NCBI RefSeq assembly: GCF_024609265.1 | Contig: NZ_JANHMP010000001.1 | Span: 124,001 to 188,000 of the forward strand | Origin: Geothrix campi | GTDB taxonomy: Bacteria > Acidobacteriota > Holophagae > Holophagales > Holophagaceae | Length of the DNA stretch: 64,000 nucleotides | Direction of reading: 5' to 3' | Position numbers and translations under genes: made by a program | Notes under the pieces: model-generated | The model's database searches: none | What the model was told of the DNA's origin: nothing | What the model saw: the letters and a program-made list of their open reading frames with translations, nothing else | In this document: one piece after another, positions 1 through 9,118 of the stretch | How the letters are laid out: every line of letters starts with the position of its first letter | How positions within the stretch are numbered: the stretch's first letter is position 1

Positions 1-199
1 AGGCATCGGCGAGAAGGTGCTCTCGGCTCGCCTGAAGGAACTGGAGTGTCAGGGCCTGCTGGTGCGGCGCGTCCTGCCCACCACGCCCGTGCGGGTCGAG
101 TACGAGCTCACCTGCAAGGGGCAGGGCTTCCGCCAAGTGGTGGAGGCCGTCACGCAGTGGGGGACCCAGATCGCCGAGCCGTTGGATCAGCCCCGGTAG
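1..199 (+). CDS. HxlR-family winged-helix regulator, C-terminal part
   Basis: This is the end of a gene that begins before the window; 65 codons are visible in the frame starting at base 2. The segment reads GEKVLSARLKELECQGLLVRR and then RVEYELTCKGQGF. That is the recognition-helix end, wing and C-terminal helix of the HxlR/MarR-like winged helix family, where a leucine-rich helix is followed by a wing ending in VEYxLT. HxlR proteins are small dimeric DNA-binding regulators, often responding to redox or aldehyde stress. The target cannot be seen. The gene converges on the Lrp-type regulator, and their 3' ends overlap by 13 bases. Confidence 0.75.
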   Translation, partial: GIGEKVLSARLKELECQGLLVRRVLPTTPVRVEYELTCKGQGFRQVVEAVTQWGTQIAEPLDQPR

Positions 200-660
200 T
201 TCGGCATCACCTGGCCCTTGGCCCACTCGAAGATGAGGCTGGTCTGGATGTGGGCCACCTCGCTGCGGGTGGTGAAGGCGTCCAGGGCCAGGTCGCGCAG
301 GTGGTGGGCATCGCGCACGGCCACGTGCACCTGGAAGTCGTGGGTCCCCGCCACATGAAACACCGACAGCACCTCGGGCAGCCCCAGGGCGTGCTTCCAG
401 AAGGCCTTCACCTGGGCGCGGCTGTGCTGACGCAACTGCACGGCGATGAGGGCCTGGAGGCCGACGCCGAGGGCCTGGGGATCCACTTCGGCATGGGCGC
501 CCCGGAGGACTCCCTCGGAACGCAAGCGCTGCACCCGCGCCAGGCAGGACGACGGTGCCAGACCCACGGCCGCGGCCAGTTCCTTGTTGGATAGCCGAGC
601 ATCCTTCTGCAGGAGCGTCAGAATGTCGCAGTCAATTCGGTCCAGATTCATGAATGCCAT
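187..660 (-). CDS. Lrp/AsnC-family transcriptional regulator
   Basis: A 157-residue protein with the two-domain plan of the family. An N-terminal helix-turn-helix (residues about 5-55, LDRIDCDILTLLQKDARLSN then GLAPSSCLARVQRLRSEGV) is followed by a C-terminal RAM ligand-binding domain (about 70-150, with GTHDFQVHVAVRD). These regulators bind amino acids and act on nearby amino-acid genes. It is divergent from a methionine gamma-lyase-type gene with 68 bp between, the same pairing as mdeR/mdeA in Pseudomonas, so it probably senses a sulfur amino acid and controls its neighbour (inference). The start could equally be Met4 at base 651; neither has a clear ribosome site. Confidence 0.88.
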   Translation of the reverse strand: MAFMNLDRIDCDILTLLQKDARLSNKELAAAVGLAPSSCLARVQRLRSEGVLRGAHAEVDPQALGVGLQALIAVQLRQHSRAQVKAFWKHALGLPEVLSVFHVAGTHDFQVHVAVRDAHHLRDLALDAFTTRSEVAHIQTSLIFEWAKGQVMPNYRG

Positions 661-662
661 TG

Positions 663-702
663 TTTCACGAAATAAATTCGAGGGATTGGCGAATCTTTGA
701 AA
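663..702. promoter_or_regulatory. candidate operator between the Lrp-type gene and the PLP enzyme
   Basis: The 68 bp divergent gap is AT-rich compared with its surroundings. It contains an inverted repeat, ATTCG (676-680) and CGAAT (690-694) with a 9-base spacer, and outside it TTTCA (663-667) and TGAAA (698-702), which are complementary but not centred on exactly the same axis. Lrp/AsnC dimers bind loose palindromes of this size in front of the genes they control, so this is the obvious candidate site. That is inference from position and symmetry only. Confidence 0.4.
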
Positions 703-728
703 CCTACATTGTGGACAGGAGCATCCCC

Positions 729-1943
729 ATGTCCAAGCCCCTCACCTCCACGTCGATCGAGACCCAGGCCGTCCACGCCGGCCGCGAGGTGTTGCACGAG
801 CAGGGCATCCACGCCATGCCCATCGACTTGAGCAGCACCTACCCTCTCCAGGATCTGGACGAGGGTGGCCGCAGCCTGGAGGCCATGGCCATGGGCGGTC
901 TGCCCATCGGAAGTCCCGTCTACTCCCGGCTCTACAACCCCACGGTGGCCCGCTATGAGCAGGCCCTGGCCCAGCTGGAGGGCGCCGAGGAGGCCGTGGC
1001 CTTCGGCTCCGGCATGGCGGCGGTGACCGCCTGCCTCATGGCGGCCAAGCAGCGGGGTGGACACGTGGTGGCCGTGCGTCCCCTGTATGGCGGCACGGAC
1101 CACCTGCTGGCTTCGGGTCTGCTCGGCCTCGAAGTGACCTGGGCCGAGGCCGGCGGCATCACCGCGGCGATCCGGCCGGATACGGCCATGGTCATCGTGG
1201 AGACGCCTGCCAACCCGACCCTCGCGATGGTGGACTTGGACGACGTGGTGCGCCAGGCGGGCAAGGTGCCCGTGCTGGTGGACAACACCTTCGCCACGCC
1301 CATTCTGCAGAATCCCATCAAGCACGGCGTGACCCTGGTCCTCCACAGCGCCACGAAGTTCCTGGGCGGCCACGGCGATGTGCTGGCGGGCCTGGTGGCC
1401 ACCAACAACGACTGGGCCACGGAATTGCGCAAGGTCCGCGTCATCACGGGCAATGTGCTGCACCCGCTGGCGGCCTACCTGCTGCATCGTGGCCTGCCCA
1501 CGCTGCCCCTGCGCGTGCGCGCCCAGCAGGCGGGTGCCCAGGTGATCGCCGAGCGGCTGGCCCAGCATCCCGCCGTCTCCGCCGTCCACTTCCCGGGCCT
1601 GCCCGGCCAGGATCCCAAGGGCCTTGTGGGTCGTCAGATGAAGGGTCCCGGGTCGCTCATGGCCTTCGAGCTGAAGGGTGGTTTCGAGGCCGCCAGCGTG
1701 GTGATGGCCGAAGTGAAGCTCATGACGCCCGCCGTGTCCCTGGGCAGCGTGGACACGCTCATCCAGCATCCGGCCGCGCTCACGCATCGCGTGGTAAACG
1801 CCGAGGCCCGCGAGCACTCCGGCATCTCCCAGTCCCTCATGCGCCTCTCGGTGGGACTGGAAAGCCCCGAGGACCTGTGGGCGGATCTGGAGCAGGCCCT
1901 CGCGAAGGCCATGGCGCGCCAGGCCGTGGGTAGCGCGGGCTGA
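729..1943 (+). CDS. PLP-dependent methionine gamma-lyase / cystathionine gamma-synthase family enzyme
   Basis: A 404-residue Cys/Met-metabolism PLP enzyme. YSRLYNPTVARYEQALAQLEG and the GSGMAAVTA phosphate-binding loop lie near residues 70-100, and the PLP-binding lysine is in LHSATKFLGGHGDV near residue 210. An acidic PLP-ring contact is in VDNTFATPILQNP. The family breaks or makes C-S bonds in methionine, cystathionine or homocysteine in the cytoplasm. The divergent Lrp-type regulator favours a catabolic methionine gamma-lyase (methanethiol, ammonia and 2-oxobutyrate), but cystathionine gamma-synthase or O-acetylhomoserine sulfhydrylase cannot be excluded. The start is set by an AGGAG at 716-720, eight bases before ATG 729. 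An open extension back to base 654 runs into the regulator and is rejected. Confidence 0.85.
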   Translation: MSKPLTSTSIETQAVHAGREVLHEQGIHAMPIDLSSTYPLQDLDEGGRSLEAMAMGGLPIGSPVYSRLYNPTVARYEQALAQLEGAEEAVAFGSGMAAVTACLMAAKQRGGHVVAVRPLYGGTDHLLASGLLGLEVTWAEAGGITAAIRPDTAMVIVETPANPTLAMVDLDDVVRQAGKVPVLVDNTFATPILQNPIKHGVTLVLHSATKFLGGHGDVLAGLVATNNDWATELRKVRVITGNVLHPLAAYLLHRGLPTLPLRVRAQQAGAQVIAERLAQHPAVSAVHFPGLPGQDPKGLVGRQMKGPGSLMAFELKGGFEAASVVMAEVKLMTPAVSLGSVDTLIQHPAALTHRVVNAEAREHSGISQSLMRLSVGLESPEDLWADLEQALAKAMARQAVGSAG

Positions 1944-2021
1944 CCGGCTGGTCTCAACGGCCGCCCCCCGCGAGCAGATTGACCCTGATCGTATGCTGAG
2001 GTGCCCACCTCGGAGCGATTC

Positions 2022-2732
2022 ATGGCTTCGCATGACAGCCTGATCCATCTCCACTGCGGTGACGCTTCCGCAGTGGTGCATCGCCGCTCCGGCCTGCCCG
2101 GCTCCGTGCGCATCTGCCGCGATTCACCCGCCGTGGGTCCCTGGACGCCGGATGCCCTCCAACTGCCGGGCCTGAGGGCCGCCTGGTGGGGCCTGCCGGA
2201 GGATGAAGCCCCGGTGCGGGTGGCCCTCGAGGACCTGGGCGGCGCCGCAGAACCCGTTCTATGGTTCGGCCCGGATCCCTGGGAGCAGGCTTGTCTCTTA
2301 TGGCTGCTGGCGGAACTGCCGGACGGCTCCCTCGCGGATCTGGTCCCCCTGGACCGCAGCGTGGCCCAGACCCCGCCCGCCGCCCTGCCGGGCCTCTTCG
2401 TCCAGCGCACCCTGCTTGAGGAGGAGACCCTCGCCCAGGCCCGGGATCTGTGGAGTGGGTTCCTGGAAGGGGGGTGGGGGGCCCTGGCTGGCTGCGGCCT
2501 GACCGCCCTTCCCTGGCTGGCCCGGGCCCTGGCGCGGCTGGCGGAAGACCACCCGGCGGAGGGTCCCGGTCGTACCCGCACACAGATTCGCGGACTGCTG
2601 GACCAGGGTGTGCGCGAACTGCCAGCCCTCATGGCAGGGCTCCGGAAACTGGAGGACCCCCGCCATGGCGCCTGGTACGGCGATCGCTTCGTGGCAAAGA
2701 TGGTGGAGTCCATGGAGGCGCGGCTAGGCTGA
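2022..2732 (+). CDS. DUF1835-like protein
   Basis: A 236-residue soluble protein. Its first 130 residues follow the plan of DUF1835 proteins: IHLHCGDASA at the start, a region on a received or paid amount (WWGLPEDEAP), and the hydrophobic strand PVLWFGPDPWEQACLLWLL, where the family has WxGxxxxdqLxLL. The C-terminal third is helical (LARALARLAEDHP then RTRTQIRGLLDQG), like the DUF3658 half of such proteins. No function is established that I can name. The start at 2022 has a GGAG six to nine bases upstream. It lies 10 bp before recG on the same strand, so the two are likely co-transcribed. Confidence 0.6.
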   Translation: MASHDSLIHLHCGDASAVVHRRSGLPGSVRICRDSPAVGPWTPDALQLPGLRAAWWGLPEDEAPVRVALEDLGGAAEPVLWFGPDPWEQACLLWLLAELPDGSLADLVPLDRSVAQTPPAALPGLFVQRTLLEEETLAQARDLWSGFLEGGWGALAGCGLTALPWLARALARLAEDHPAEGPGRTRTQIRGLLDQGVRELPALMAGLRKLEDPRHGAWYGDRFVAKMVESMEARLG

Positions 2733-2742
2733 AATAGCCGCC

Positions 2743-4827
2743 ATGACTCTCGCGCCCCTGCCTCTGTCCTCCAAGGTCACGGTCCTCCGGGGCCTGGGAC
2801 CGGCACGGGCGGCGGCCCTGCAGGAGGCGGGCATCGACACCCTGCGGGATCTGTTGTGGAGCCTGCCCTATCGCTTCGTGGACCGCGGCAGCCTCCGCCC
2901 CCTGGGCAACCTGGACTTGCGGGGCCTGGAGCCCGCGGAGTCGGGGATCGTCACGGTCATGGGCACCTTGCGCGACCTGCGCCAGAGCACCACCCGGGTG
3001 CAGCACATGGCCCTCACCGAGGCCCTGCTGGAGGACGGCACTGGCACCCTGCGCCTTATCTGGTTCAACCAGCCCTACCTGGCCCGCACCTTCAAGGTGG
3101 GGGACCGCCTGCTGGCCTTCGGTCCGCTCTCGGTGGGCCGTCATGGCCTGGAGATGCGCGGCCCGCAGTTCGAGTTGATGGGCCGGGGCGAGGACATCGG
3201 CTGGGTCCGGCGCTTCCTGCCGCTGTACCGCAAGCTGGGCCCCCTCACGGGCCGGGTGCGGCAGAAGCTGGTCCAGGAGGCCCTGGGGCGGGCCCATGCC
3301 GCGGAAGAGTGGCTACCCCTGGACCTGGTCAAGGATCTTCCGGACGGGATGACCGCCTTCCGCCTGCTGCATGAACCGCCGGACGACAGCGATCCTGCCC
3401 TCCTGGATTCCGGCACTTCGCCCGCCCATCAGCGGCTGGCGACGGAGGAGCTGTTCGCCTTCTCCCTGGGCGTGGCCCTGCGCCGGGCCGGGCGCCTCCA
3501 ACGCAAAGGCCTGGTGGTGCCCACGTCGCCGGAACTGCGCGAGCGGCTGCGGTCCTTCCTCCCTTTCCACCTGACTGGTGCCCAGCGTCGATCCTTCAAG
3601 GAGATCGTGGACGACCTCACCTCGGGCCGGGTCATGAACCGCCTGCTGCAGGGTGACGTGGGCAGTGGCAAGACCCTGGTGGCCCTCCTGTCCATGGCGA
3701 TGGTCGCGGAAACGGGCGGGCAGGGGGCGCTGCTGGTGCCCACGGAGGTGCTCGCGCGCCAGCATGCCGCCAGCTTCCGGCGCTACCTGGGCGATCGGGC
3801 TGATTCCCTGCAGCTGCTCCTGGGCGGCATGAAGGCCGCGGAGAAGCGCGCGGCCCTGGCCCGCGTCGCCAGCGGCGAGGCTCGCTACGTCGTGGGCACC
3901 CACGCCCTCTTCCAGGAGGCCGTCGCCTTCCACAAACTCCAACTGGTGGTGGTGGACGAGCAGCACCGCTTCGGCGTGAAGCAGCGGGAGGCTCTCAAGG
4001 AGAAGGGCGGCGATCCCCACTGGCTGGTCATGAGCGCCACGCCCATCCCCCGCTCCCTGGCCCTGGCGATCTTCGGCGACCTGGACCAGAGCGTGCTGGA
4101 CGAGCTGCCTCCCGGGCGCCAGCCCATCACCACGAAGCTGCACAAGTCCGAGTTCGCCGAGCGGGCCTGGGAGCAGGTGCGGCGCGAGCTGGCCGAGGGC
4201 CGCCAGGCCTTCGTGGTGAGCCCCAGCATCGATCCCTCCGACGAAGGCAAGGTGCAGCTGCGGGATATCCAGGCCATGGAGGCGCTGCTGCGCGGCATCT
4301 TCCCGGAAGTGGCCATCGAGGTGGTGCACGGCCGGGTCCGGACGGATGAGATGGCGGCCCGCATGGCGCGGTTCGCCTCCGGCGAGGCGAAGATCCTGCT
4401 GGCCACCACAGTGATCGAGGTGGGTGTGGATGTTCCGAACGCCACGGTGATGGTGGTGGACCACGCCGAGCGCTTCGGCCTCAGCCAGCTCCACCAGCTG
4501 CGGGGCCGTGTAGGCCGGGGGGCCCACCGCAGCCACTTCCTCATGATCAGCGGCTCGGAGACGGAACGGCTGCAGACGCTGGTGGAGACGCAGGATGGCT
4601 TCCGCATCGCCCAGCGGGACCTGGAGCTGCGTGGCCCCGGCGAATTCTTCGGCGTGCGGCAGGCCGGCCTGCCCCAGTTCCAGGTGGCCGATCTGGTGCG
4701 CGATCGCCGCCTCCTGGCCCGCTGCAGGGAGGCCGCGGAGCGGGCTCTGGCCCACGGCCTCAGCGAAGCCCAGGCCCAGTGGCTGAAACGGGAGCAAGTG
4801 CGGCTGAAACTGGCGGACGTCAGCTGA
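2743..4827 (+). CDS. recG: ATP-dependent DNA helicase RecG
   Basis: A 694-residue protein of the usual RecG length. RecG remodels stalled replication forks and Holliday junctions. The N-terminal wedge carries an OB fold (residues about 60-145, VTVMGTLRDLRQSTTRVQHM). The helicase core has Walker A GDVGSGKT near residue 304, the DExH box DEQHRFGV near 405 and motif III MSATPIPRSLAL near 430. A second RecA-like domain holds TTVIEVGVDVPNATVMVVD and QLRGRVGRG near 560-590. The C-terminal TRG region follows (DLELRGPGEFFGVRQAGLPQF). All motifs appear intact. Start ATG 2743 lies 10 bp after the upstream DUF1835-like gene. Confidence 0.97.
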   Translation: MTLAPLPLSSKVTVLRGLGPARAAALQEAGIDTLRDLLWSLPYRFVDRGSLRPLGNLDLRGLEPAESGIVTVMGTLRDLRQSTTRVQHMALTEALLEDGTGTLRLIWFNQPYLARTFKVGDRLLAFGPLSVGRHGLEMRGPQFELMGRGEDIGWVRRFLPLYRKLGPLTGRVRQKLVQEALGRAHAAEEWLPLDLVKDLPDGMTAFRLLHEPPDDSDPALLDSGTSPAHQRLATEELFAFSLGVALRRAGRLQRKGLVVPTSPELRERLRSFLPFHLTGAQRRSFKEIVDDLTSGRVMNRLLQGDVGSGKTLVALLSMAMVAETGGQGALLVPTEVLARQHAASFRRYLGDRADSLQLLLGGMKAAEKRAALARVASGEARYVVGTHALFQEAVAFHKLQLVVVDEQHRFGVKQREALKEKGGDPHWLVMSATPIPRSLALAIFGDLDQSVLDELPPGRQPITTKLHKSEFAERAWEQVRRELAEGRQAFVVSPSIDPSDEGKVQLRDIQAMEALLRGIFPEVAIEVVHGRVRTDEMAARMARFASGEAKILLATTVIEVGVDVPNATVMVVDHAERFGLSQLHQLRGRVGRGAHRSHFLMISGSETERLQTLVETQDGFRIAQRDLELRGPGEFFGVRQAGLPQFQVADLVRDRRLLARCREAAERALAHGLSEAQAQWLKREQVRLKLADVS

Positions 4828-5187
4828 ATTCGATGCCTGGCCACCGGGTGCTGCCGACGGATATCCCAGCGGAAGGCCCCCTCCGGGCTGACTGAAGCCG
4901 AAGCCCCCTTGGTGGTGGGCCGCGGTCGTGAGGAAGGTGACGAGAGGCGAGCAGGTTCTCAGCCGACGGAATCGGGCTTGCCGGAATTGTCATCGAAATA
5001 CTTCCGCCGGGTGGCCTTCGGCCTACATTTGGGCTCTCTACCCCTGGATGTCCCGAAAGGCACCGGGTGGTGTGAAGTTGACCCCCCGGCTGCTGTCGAA
5101 TCAAACATTGTAGTTACTTGTTTTAACAATCAAGTCGATTTGAAAGACCAGTTCCAGCCACCGGCACCGGACACAGGGGAGGTCGTC
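4828..5187. other. 360 bp intergenic region upstream of the decaheme cytochrome
   Basis: No convincing gene lies here. The frame of the cytochrome is open back to 4909, but that stretch has no ribosome site and would bury the lipoprotein signal. The last 90 bases turn AT-rich around 5100-5150, unlike the surroundings. They contain the small palindrome TTGTT-TT-AACAA at 5118-5129, about 60 bases before the start codon. This is the likely promoter and operator zone of the cytochrome; no sigma-70 hexamer pair is clear enough to mark. Confidence 0.45.
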
Positions 5188-7956
5188 ATGAAACCCGTCA
5201 CTTTCAGGGGATTCTGGGCGGCTACCGCCGCCGTCGTCACGCTTCTGGCCTTGTTGGGCTGCCGGGGCTCCTCAGGCCAGAATGGCCTCAACGGGACCAA
5301 CGGCACGAACGGTACCAATGGCACCAACGGAGCGCCTGGACCCGCCTACGCCATCGACGCCACCACCTATACGGCGGACGAGTGGGGCGCCCTGACCCTC
5401 AAGGCCACCCTCACCAGTGTCACCGTCAGCTCGTCTCCCGTGGTGGCCTTCAAGGTGACCGACGGCCACAACGTGCCGGTCAAGGGCCTGGGCTTCACGA
5501 GCAGGGCTTCTTCGGCGGCCTTCGCCAGCTACGCCAACATGGCCTTCGGCTTGGCGAAGCTGGTGCCGGGTTCCAATGGAAGCCCAAGCATATGGGTCAA
5601 TTACGTTGTCACTGCCAATCCGACGACCACAGCTCCGACGACCTGGGTCCCCTCCCGACCCTCCACCGACAACATCGGGACCCTGGTGGACAACGGCGAC
5701 GGTTCCTACGTCTACACCTTCCGCCGGGACATCACCCAGACTCAGGCCCTGCTGGATGCGGCCACCTACTCCGGCAACAACCTCCGGGCGGACCTGGGGG
5801 ATGTCAGCTTCAACCCCAACCTGACTCACCGGTTGACCCTCTTCGTGGGCGGCACGGCGCGGGGGACGGGCACCAACACGTCGGATGGGTCCAACAGCGG
5901 CGTGGTCGCGGTGCCCATCCTGAATCCTGCCAACACCGCCTATGACTTCATCCCCGCCACGGGCGCAGCCGCCGGGGCGTCCGACGCCCAGCGGGAGATC
6001 GTCAATGTCTCCGCCTGCTTCAGCTGCCATGCCAAGTTCGAGTTCCACGGTTCCGGCCGCCAGGACACCCGTTACTGCGTGATCTGCCACAACGACCAGC
6101 GCAAGTACGGCCGGGCCGAAGCCACCCTGACGGCCACCACGGTCTCCGGCGAGACCGGGAAGCTGGCCGGCCATGCCTCGGGGGACTTCCCCTCCTTCAT
6201 CCACCGGATCCACCGGGGGGAGGAACTGGCGAGGGCCGGCTACTCCTACGGCGGCATCGCATTCAACGAAGTCACCTACCCCCAGGACCACCGCAACTGC
6301 GTGAAGTGCCATACCGCCAGCACCGCGACGCCCCAGGGCGACAACTGGTTCAACGTGCCCAGCCGCTTCGCGTGCAGCGGGTGCCATGACGACATCGACT
6401 GGGCCACCGGTACCAACCATCCCGGCGGCGCGGCTTTTGCGGACAACAACTGCTCCGGCTGCCATGGCGCGGTGGGCATCAAGCTCGTGCACCTCCCCGT
6501 GGTCCCGCCCGATCCCGCCAATATCTGGAACACTGGCGGGACGAACAACAACACCAACGCCTCCTCTGTGGCCGCCTTCGTGGGCAACCTGCCGGCCGGC
6601 GCCAGCCAGGTGACGTGGGACCTCAAGAGCGTGGCCCTCGACGCGAGCGCCAAGCCCGTCTTCACCTTCCGGTTCCTGAAGGATGGCGTCCCCGTGGTCT
6701 TCAACACCTACGCCGCGGGAACCGTCACGGAGCTGATGGACAACTTCGTGGGCGGCCCCAGCTTCTACGTCGCCTTCTCCGTGCCCCAGGACGGCATCGC
6801 CAACCCGGCGGACTGGAACGCCACGGCCAGCACGTACCTCAAGAACATCTGGCGGGGTGACGGTCTCGACATGGCCGGGGCGCCCCTGGCGGCTTCAGCG
6901 CAGGGCACCCTCAGCGCCACGCCCGACGCCAGCGGCTACTACACGCTCACCATGACTGGTGTGGTCATTCCCACCACTGCCGGGATGATCACCGGCGGCA
7001 TCGGCTACACCTACGGGCTGACCCTCACCCAGCCCCTGACCCAGACCAACGTGCCGAACTATCCCTACATTCCCAGGGTCGCGGGTACCCCCGGAACGGG
7101 GCAGGGGGGCCTGAGCGTGCCCGCGCCCAATGTTTCGAAGCTCATCAGCGGCCCGCTGCCGGTCGGCTTCCCCCTCAACGCCGGGAGCACGACCACGGGG
7201 CCCGCGAATACCCCTCGCCGGACCATCGTGGCCAATGCGAACTGCCTCAACTGTCACGGCGCCATGGGCGTCTTCACCACTGAGGCCTTCCACGCGGGCC
7301 AGCGCAATGATCCGCAGACCTGCGAGTTCTGCCATAACGGCCAGCGCGTGAACAGTGGCTGGGGCGTGAACATGAAGGACTTCGTCCACGCCATCCACGG
7401 GGCCGACAAGCGGGTGAACAAGTTCTCTTGGGAGACCTCGGGAGGCGCCACGTACTGGAAGACCACCTATCCAGGCGTCCTGAACAACTGCGAGGCTTGC
7501 CACCTGCCCGGCACCTACGACTTCGGCCTGTCCTTCAACGCGGGTGAACTGCCCGACCTGCTCTGGACCACGGTCGCCACTGGCACCGTGCCCACGCCCG
7601 TGAACGTCATCCTCACGGGTACCGAGCCCATCCCGGGCGTCTACTGGTCGCCCTTCGCCGCGGCCTACGGCTCCGGCTATGTCTTCGGGAGCGGCTTCAG
7701 TTACAACGCCAACACAGGCGCCACCACGCCCGCCGCGGGCACCACCCTGGTGAACTCGCCCTACGTCGCCGCCTGCTCCAACTGCCACGACAGCCCCCTG
7801 GCCGTGGCCCACATGCAGACCAATGGCGGCACCTTCTACGGCAGCCGGGCCAGCGTCACGGCCGGCGGTAAGTTCATCCGGCAGGAGCAGTGCTTCCTGT
7901 GCCACTCCGCCGGCAAGATCGCTGATGTGCGGGCCGTCCATATGAACTTCAAGTGA
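5188..7956 (+). CDS. OmcA/MtrC-class decaheme c-type cytochrome lipoprotein
   Basis: A 922-residue secreted multiheme cytochrome. ATG 5188 follows GGGGAGG and starts a lipoprotein signal with lipobox LLGC near residue 24. The mature N-terminus then carries seven Gly-X-Y triplets (GLN, four GTN, GAP, GPA). Ten CXXCH haem sites are visible in two groups of five: CFSCH, CVICH, CVKCH, CSGCH, CSGCH at residues about 277-425, and CLNCH, CEFCH, CEACH, CSNCH, CFLCH at about 685-906. A beta-rich domain precedes each group. This is the split-barrel/pentaheme order of MtrC and OmcA, outer-surface terminal reductases passing electrons to metal oxides or electrodes. No porin (MtrB) or MtrA partner is adjacent. 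Confidence 0.93.
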   Translation: MKPVTFRGFWAATAAVVTLLALLGCRGSSGQNGLNGTNGTNGTNGTNGAPGPAYAIDATTYTADEWGALTLKATLTSVTVSSSPVVAFKVTDGHNVPVKGLGFTSRASSAAFASYANMAFGLAKLVPGSNGSPSIWVNYVVTANPTTTAPTTWVPSRPSTDNIGTLVDNGDGSYVYTFRRDITQTQALLDAATYSGNNLRADLGDVSFNPNLTHRLTLFVGGTARGTGTNTSDGSNSGVVAVPILNPANTAYDFIPATGAAAGASDAQREIVNVSACFSCHAKFEFHGSGRQDTRYCVICHNDQRKYGRAEATLTATTVSGETGKLAGHASGDFPSFIHRIHRGEELARAGYSYGGIAFNEVTYPQDHRNCVKCHTASTATPQGDNWFNVPSRFACSGCHDDIDWATGTNHPGGAAFADNNCSGCHGAVGIKLVHLPVVPPDPANIWNTGGTNNNTNASSVAAFVGNLPAGASQVTWDLKSVALDASAKPVFTFRFLKDGVPVVFNTYAAGTVTELMDNFVGGPSFYVAFSVPQDGIANPADWNATASTYLKNIWRGDGLDMAGAPLAASAQGTLSATPDASGYYTLTMTGVVIPTTAGMITGGIGYTYGLTLTQPLTQTNVPNYPYIPRVAGTPGTGQGGLSVPAPNVSKLISGPLPVGFPLNAGSTTTGPANTPRRTIVANANCLNCHGAMGVFTTEAFHAGQRNDPQTCEFCHNGQRVNSGWGVNMKDFVHAIHGADKRVNKFSWETSGGATYWKTTYPGVLNNCEACHLPGTYDFGLSFNAGELPDLLWTTVATGTVPTPVNVILTGTEPIPGVYWSPFAAAYGSGYVFGSGFSYNANTGATTPAAGTTLVNSPYVAACSNCHDSPLAVAHMQTNGGTFYGSRASVTAGGKFIRQEQCFLCHSAGKIADVRAVHMNFK

Positions 7957-8008
7957 GGGAGCAGGGCCCTGGAAGCCTCCGGTGCTACCTTGGACCCGGA
8001 GGCGTTCC

Positions 8009-8380
8009 ATGCTGCTTGATGCCACGGTTCGCGACGTACTCAGGGCCGAAGGGTCCGCCACCTTTGTGACAAACGGTCCGGACGGGCCTCACCTCGTGGC
8101 GACCTGGCAGAGCTACCTCGACATCCTGGACGATGAGACCCTCGCTTTTCCCGCCGGAGGTTATCGGGAGACGGAGGAGAATCTGGCGCGTGATGCCAAG
8201 GTCCAGATGGTGATCGCCGACAAGCACGGCCCCTCGGAGAAGGCGATCGGCTTCCGGCTCACCGGAACTGCGGAAGTGCAGTCGGGCCAAGCGCTCCATG
8301 AGCGGATGAAGGCCAAGTACCCCTGGTGCCGCGGGGTGGTCGTGATGCACGTGGCGAAGGTCGAGCGGATCCTGGGCTAA
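8009..8380 (+). CDS. pyridoxamine 5'-phosphate oxidase-like FMN-binding protein
   Basis: A 123-residue split-barrel protein. VRDVLRAEGSATFVTNGPDG followed by PHLVATWQSYLDIL is the first half of the PNPOx-like flavin fold. TEENLARDAKVQMVIADKHG and IGFRLTGTAEVQSGQ form the rest of the barrel, with the family's typical FRLTGTAEV strand. Members bind FMN or F420, and many are flavin reductases or stress proteins of unknown substrate, so only the fold is called. The start at 8009 is set by CGGAGG eight to thirteen bases upstream; the frame is open a few codons further back. It is a single gene 52 bp after the cytochrome and convergent with coaD. Confidence 0.78.
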   Translation: MLLDATVRDVLRAEGSATFVTNGPDGPHLVATWQSYLDILDDETLAFPAGGYRETEENLARDAKVQMVIADKHGPSEKAIGFRLTGTAEVQSGQALHERMKAKYPWCRGVVVMHVAKVERILG

Positions 8381-8405
8381 TGGAGCCCAAGGCCCCCCGG
8401 GGAGC

Positions 8406-8888
8406 CTACGGGTTCATCAACCGGTCCGCGATGCGGCTGCGCAGCCCCTCCGGCACCAGGTCCGTCAGGTTGCCGCCCATGCTGCCGATCTCGCGGACAA
8501 ACCGGCTGCTCACGGCGCTGTACTTCTCCTTGGGCATGAGGAAGACGGTTTCCAGTTCCGGCGCCAGCTTGCGGTTCATGAGGGCCATCTGGAACTCGTA
8601 TTCGAAATCGCTGAAGGCCCGCACCCCCCGGATGATGAACTGGGCGTTCTGGGCCTTGGCGAAGTCCACCAGCAGGCCGTGGAAGGTGGTCACCTCCACC
8701 TGGGGCAGGGAGGCCGTCAGTTCCTTCAGCATGGTCACCCGCTCGTCCACGCTGAAGGCGGGGGACTTCGTCGGGTTGTGGAGCACGGCCACCACGAGGC
8801 GATCCACGAGCTTGGCGGCCCGCTGGATGAGGTCCCAGTGGCCAAGGGTCACGGGATCGAAAGAGCCTGGATAAATGGCCGACCGCAC
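8406..8888 (-). CDS. coaD: phosphopantetheine adenylyltransferase
   Basis: A 160-residue protein, the usual CoaD length. It adenylylates 4'-phosphopantetheine in the penultimate step of coenzyme A synthesis. The nucleotidyltransferase motif is AIYPGSFDPVTLGHWDL at residues 4-20, including the (T/H)xGH pair. IRGVRAFSDFEYEFQMALMN near 90-110 and the C-terminal SSRFVREIGSMGGNL (substrate and ATP loops) are also present. I place the start at GTG 8888 because GGAG precedes it by seven bases and the protein then begins directly with the catalytic strand. The frame is open back to 8936, but that extension has no family counterpart. Confidence 0.95.
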   Translation of the reverse strand: MRSAIYPGSFDPVTLGHWDLIQRAAKLVDRLVVAVLHNPTKSPAFSVDERVTMLKELTASLPQVEVTTFHGLLVDFAKAQNAQFIIRGVRAFSDFEYEFQMALMNRKLAPELETVFLMPKEKYSAVSSRFVREIGSMGGNLTDLVPEGLRSRIADRLMNP

Positions 8889-9118
8889 GGGCACTCCGTC
8901 AGGATGGGGAATCAGCCTAGCGCAACCCAGGCGCATTCCGGGCCAAACTCGCCGGGAATCGGTTGGCGCCGTTACGCCTCGCGGGATTTTGCAGACACCC
9001 CCCCAGCCGCTGGCATTTGGACGCCATACCCGGATCCGGAGGATGAGGCGACCTCGTCCGAAGGGTCGAGTGGCGGGATCCTCTGCCGGGCCTACCTTTC
9101 CCTGGACGGAGGTGAACC

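Noticed and set aside
4909-5187. A longer start for the decaheme cytochrome at 4909
   Set aside because: The extension has no ribosome site and would put about 90 residues before a textbook lipoprotein signal; GGGGAGG precedes ATG 5188.
8930-8965. Near-palindrome ATTCCGGGC / GCCGGGAAT upstream of coaD
   Set aside because: It has one mismatch, no T tract, and is too far from either gene's end to act as terminator; chance is likely in GC-rich sequence.
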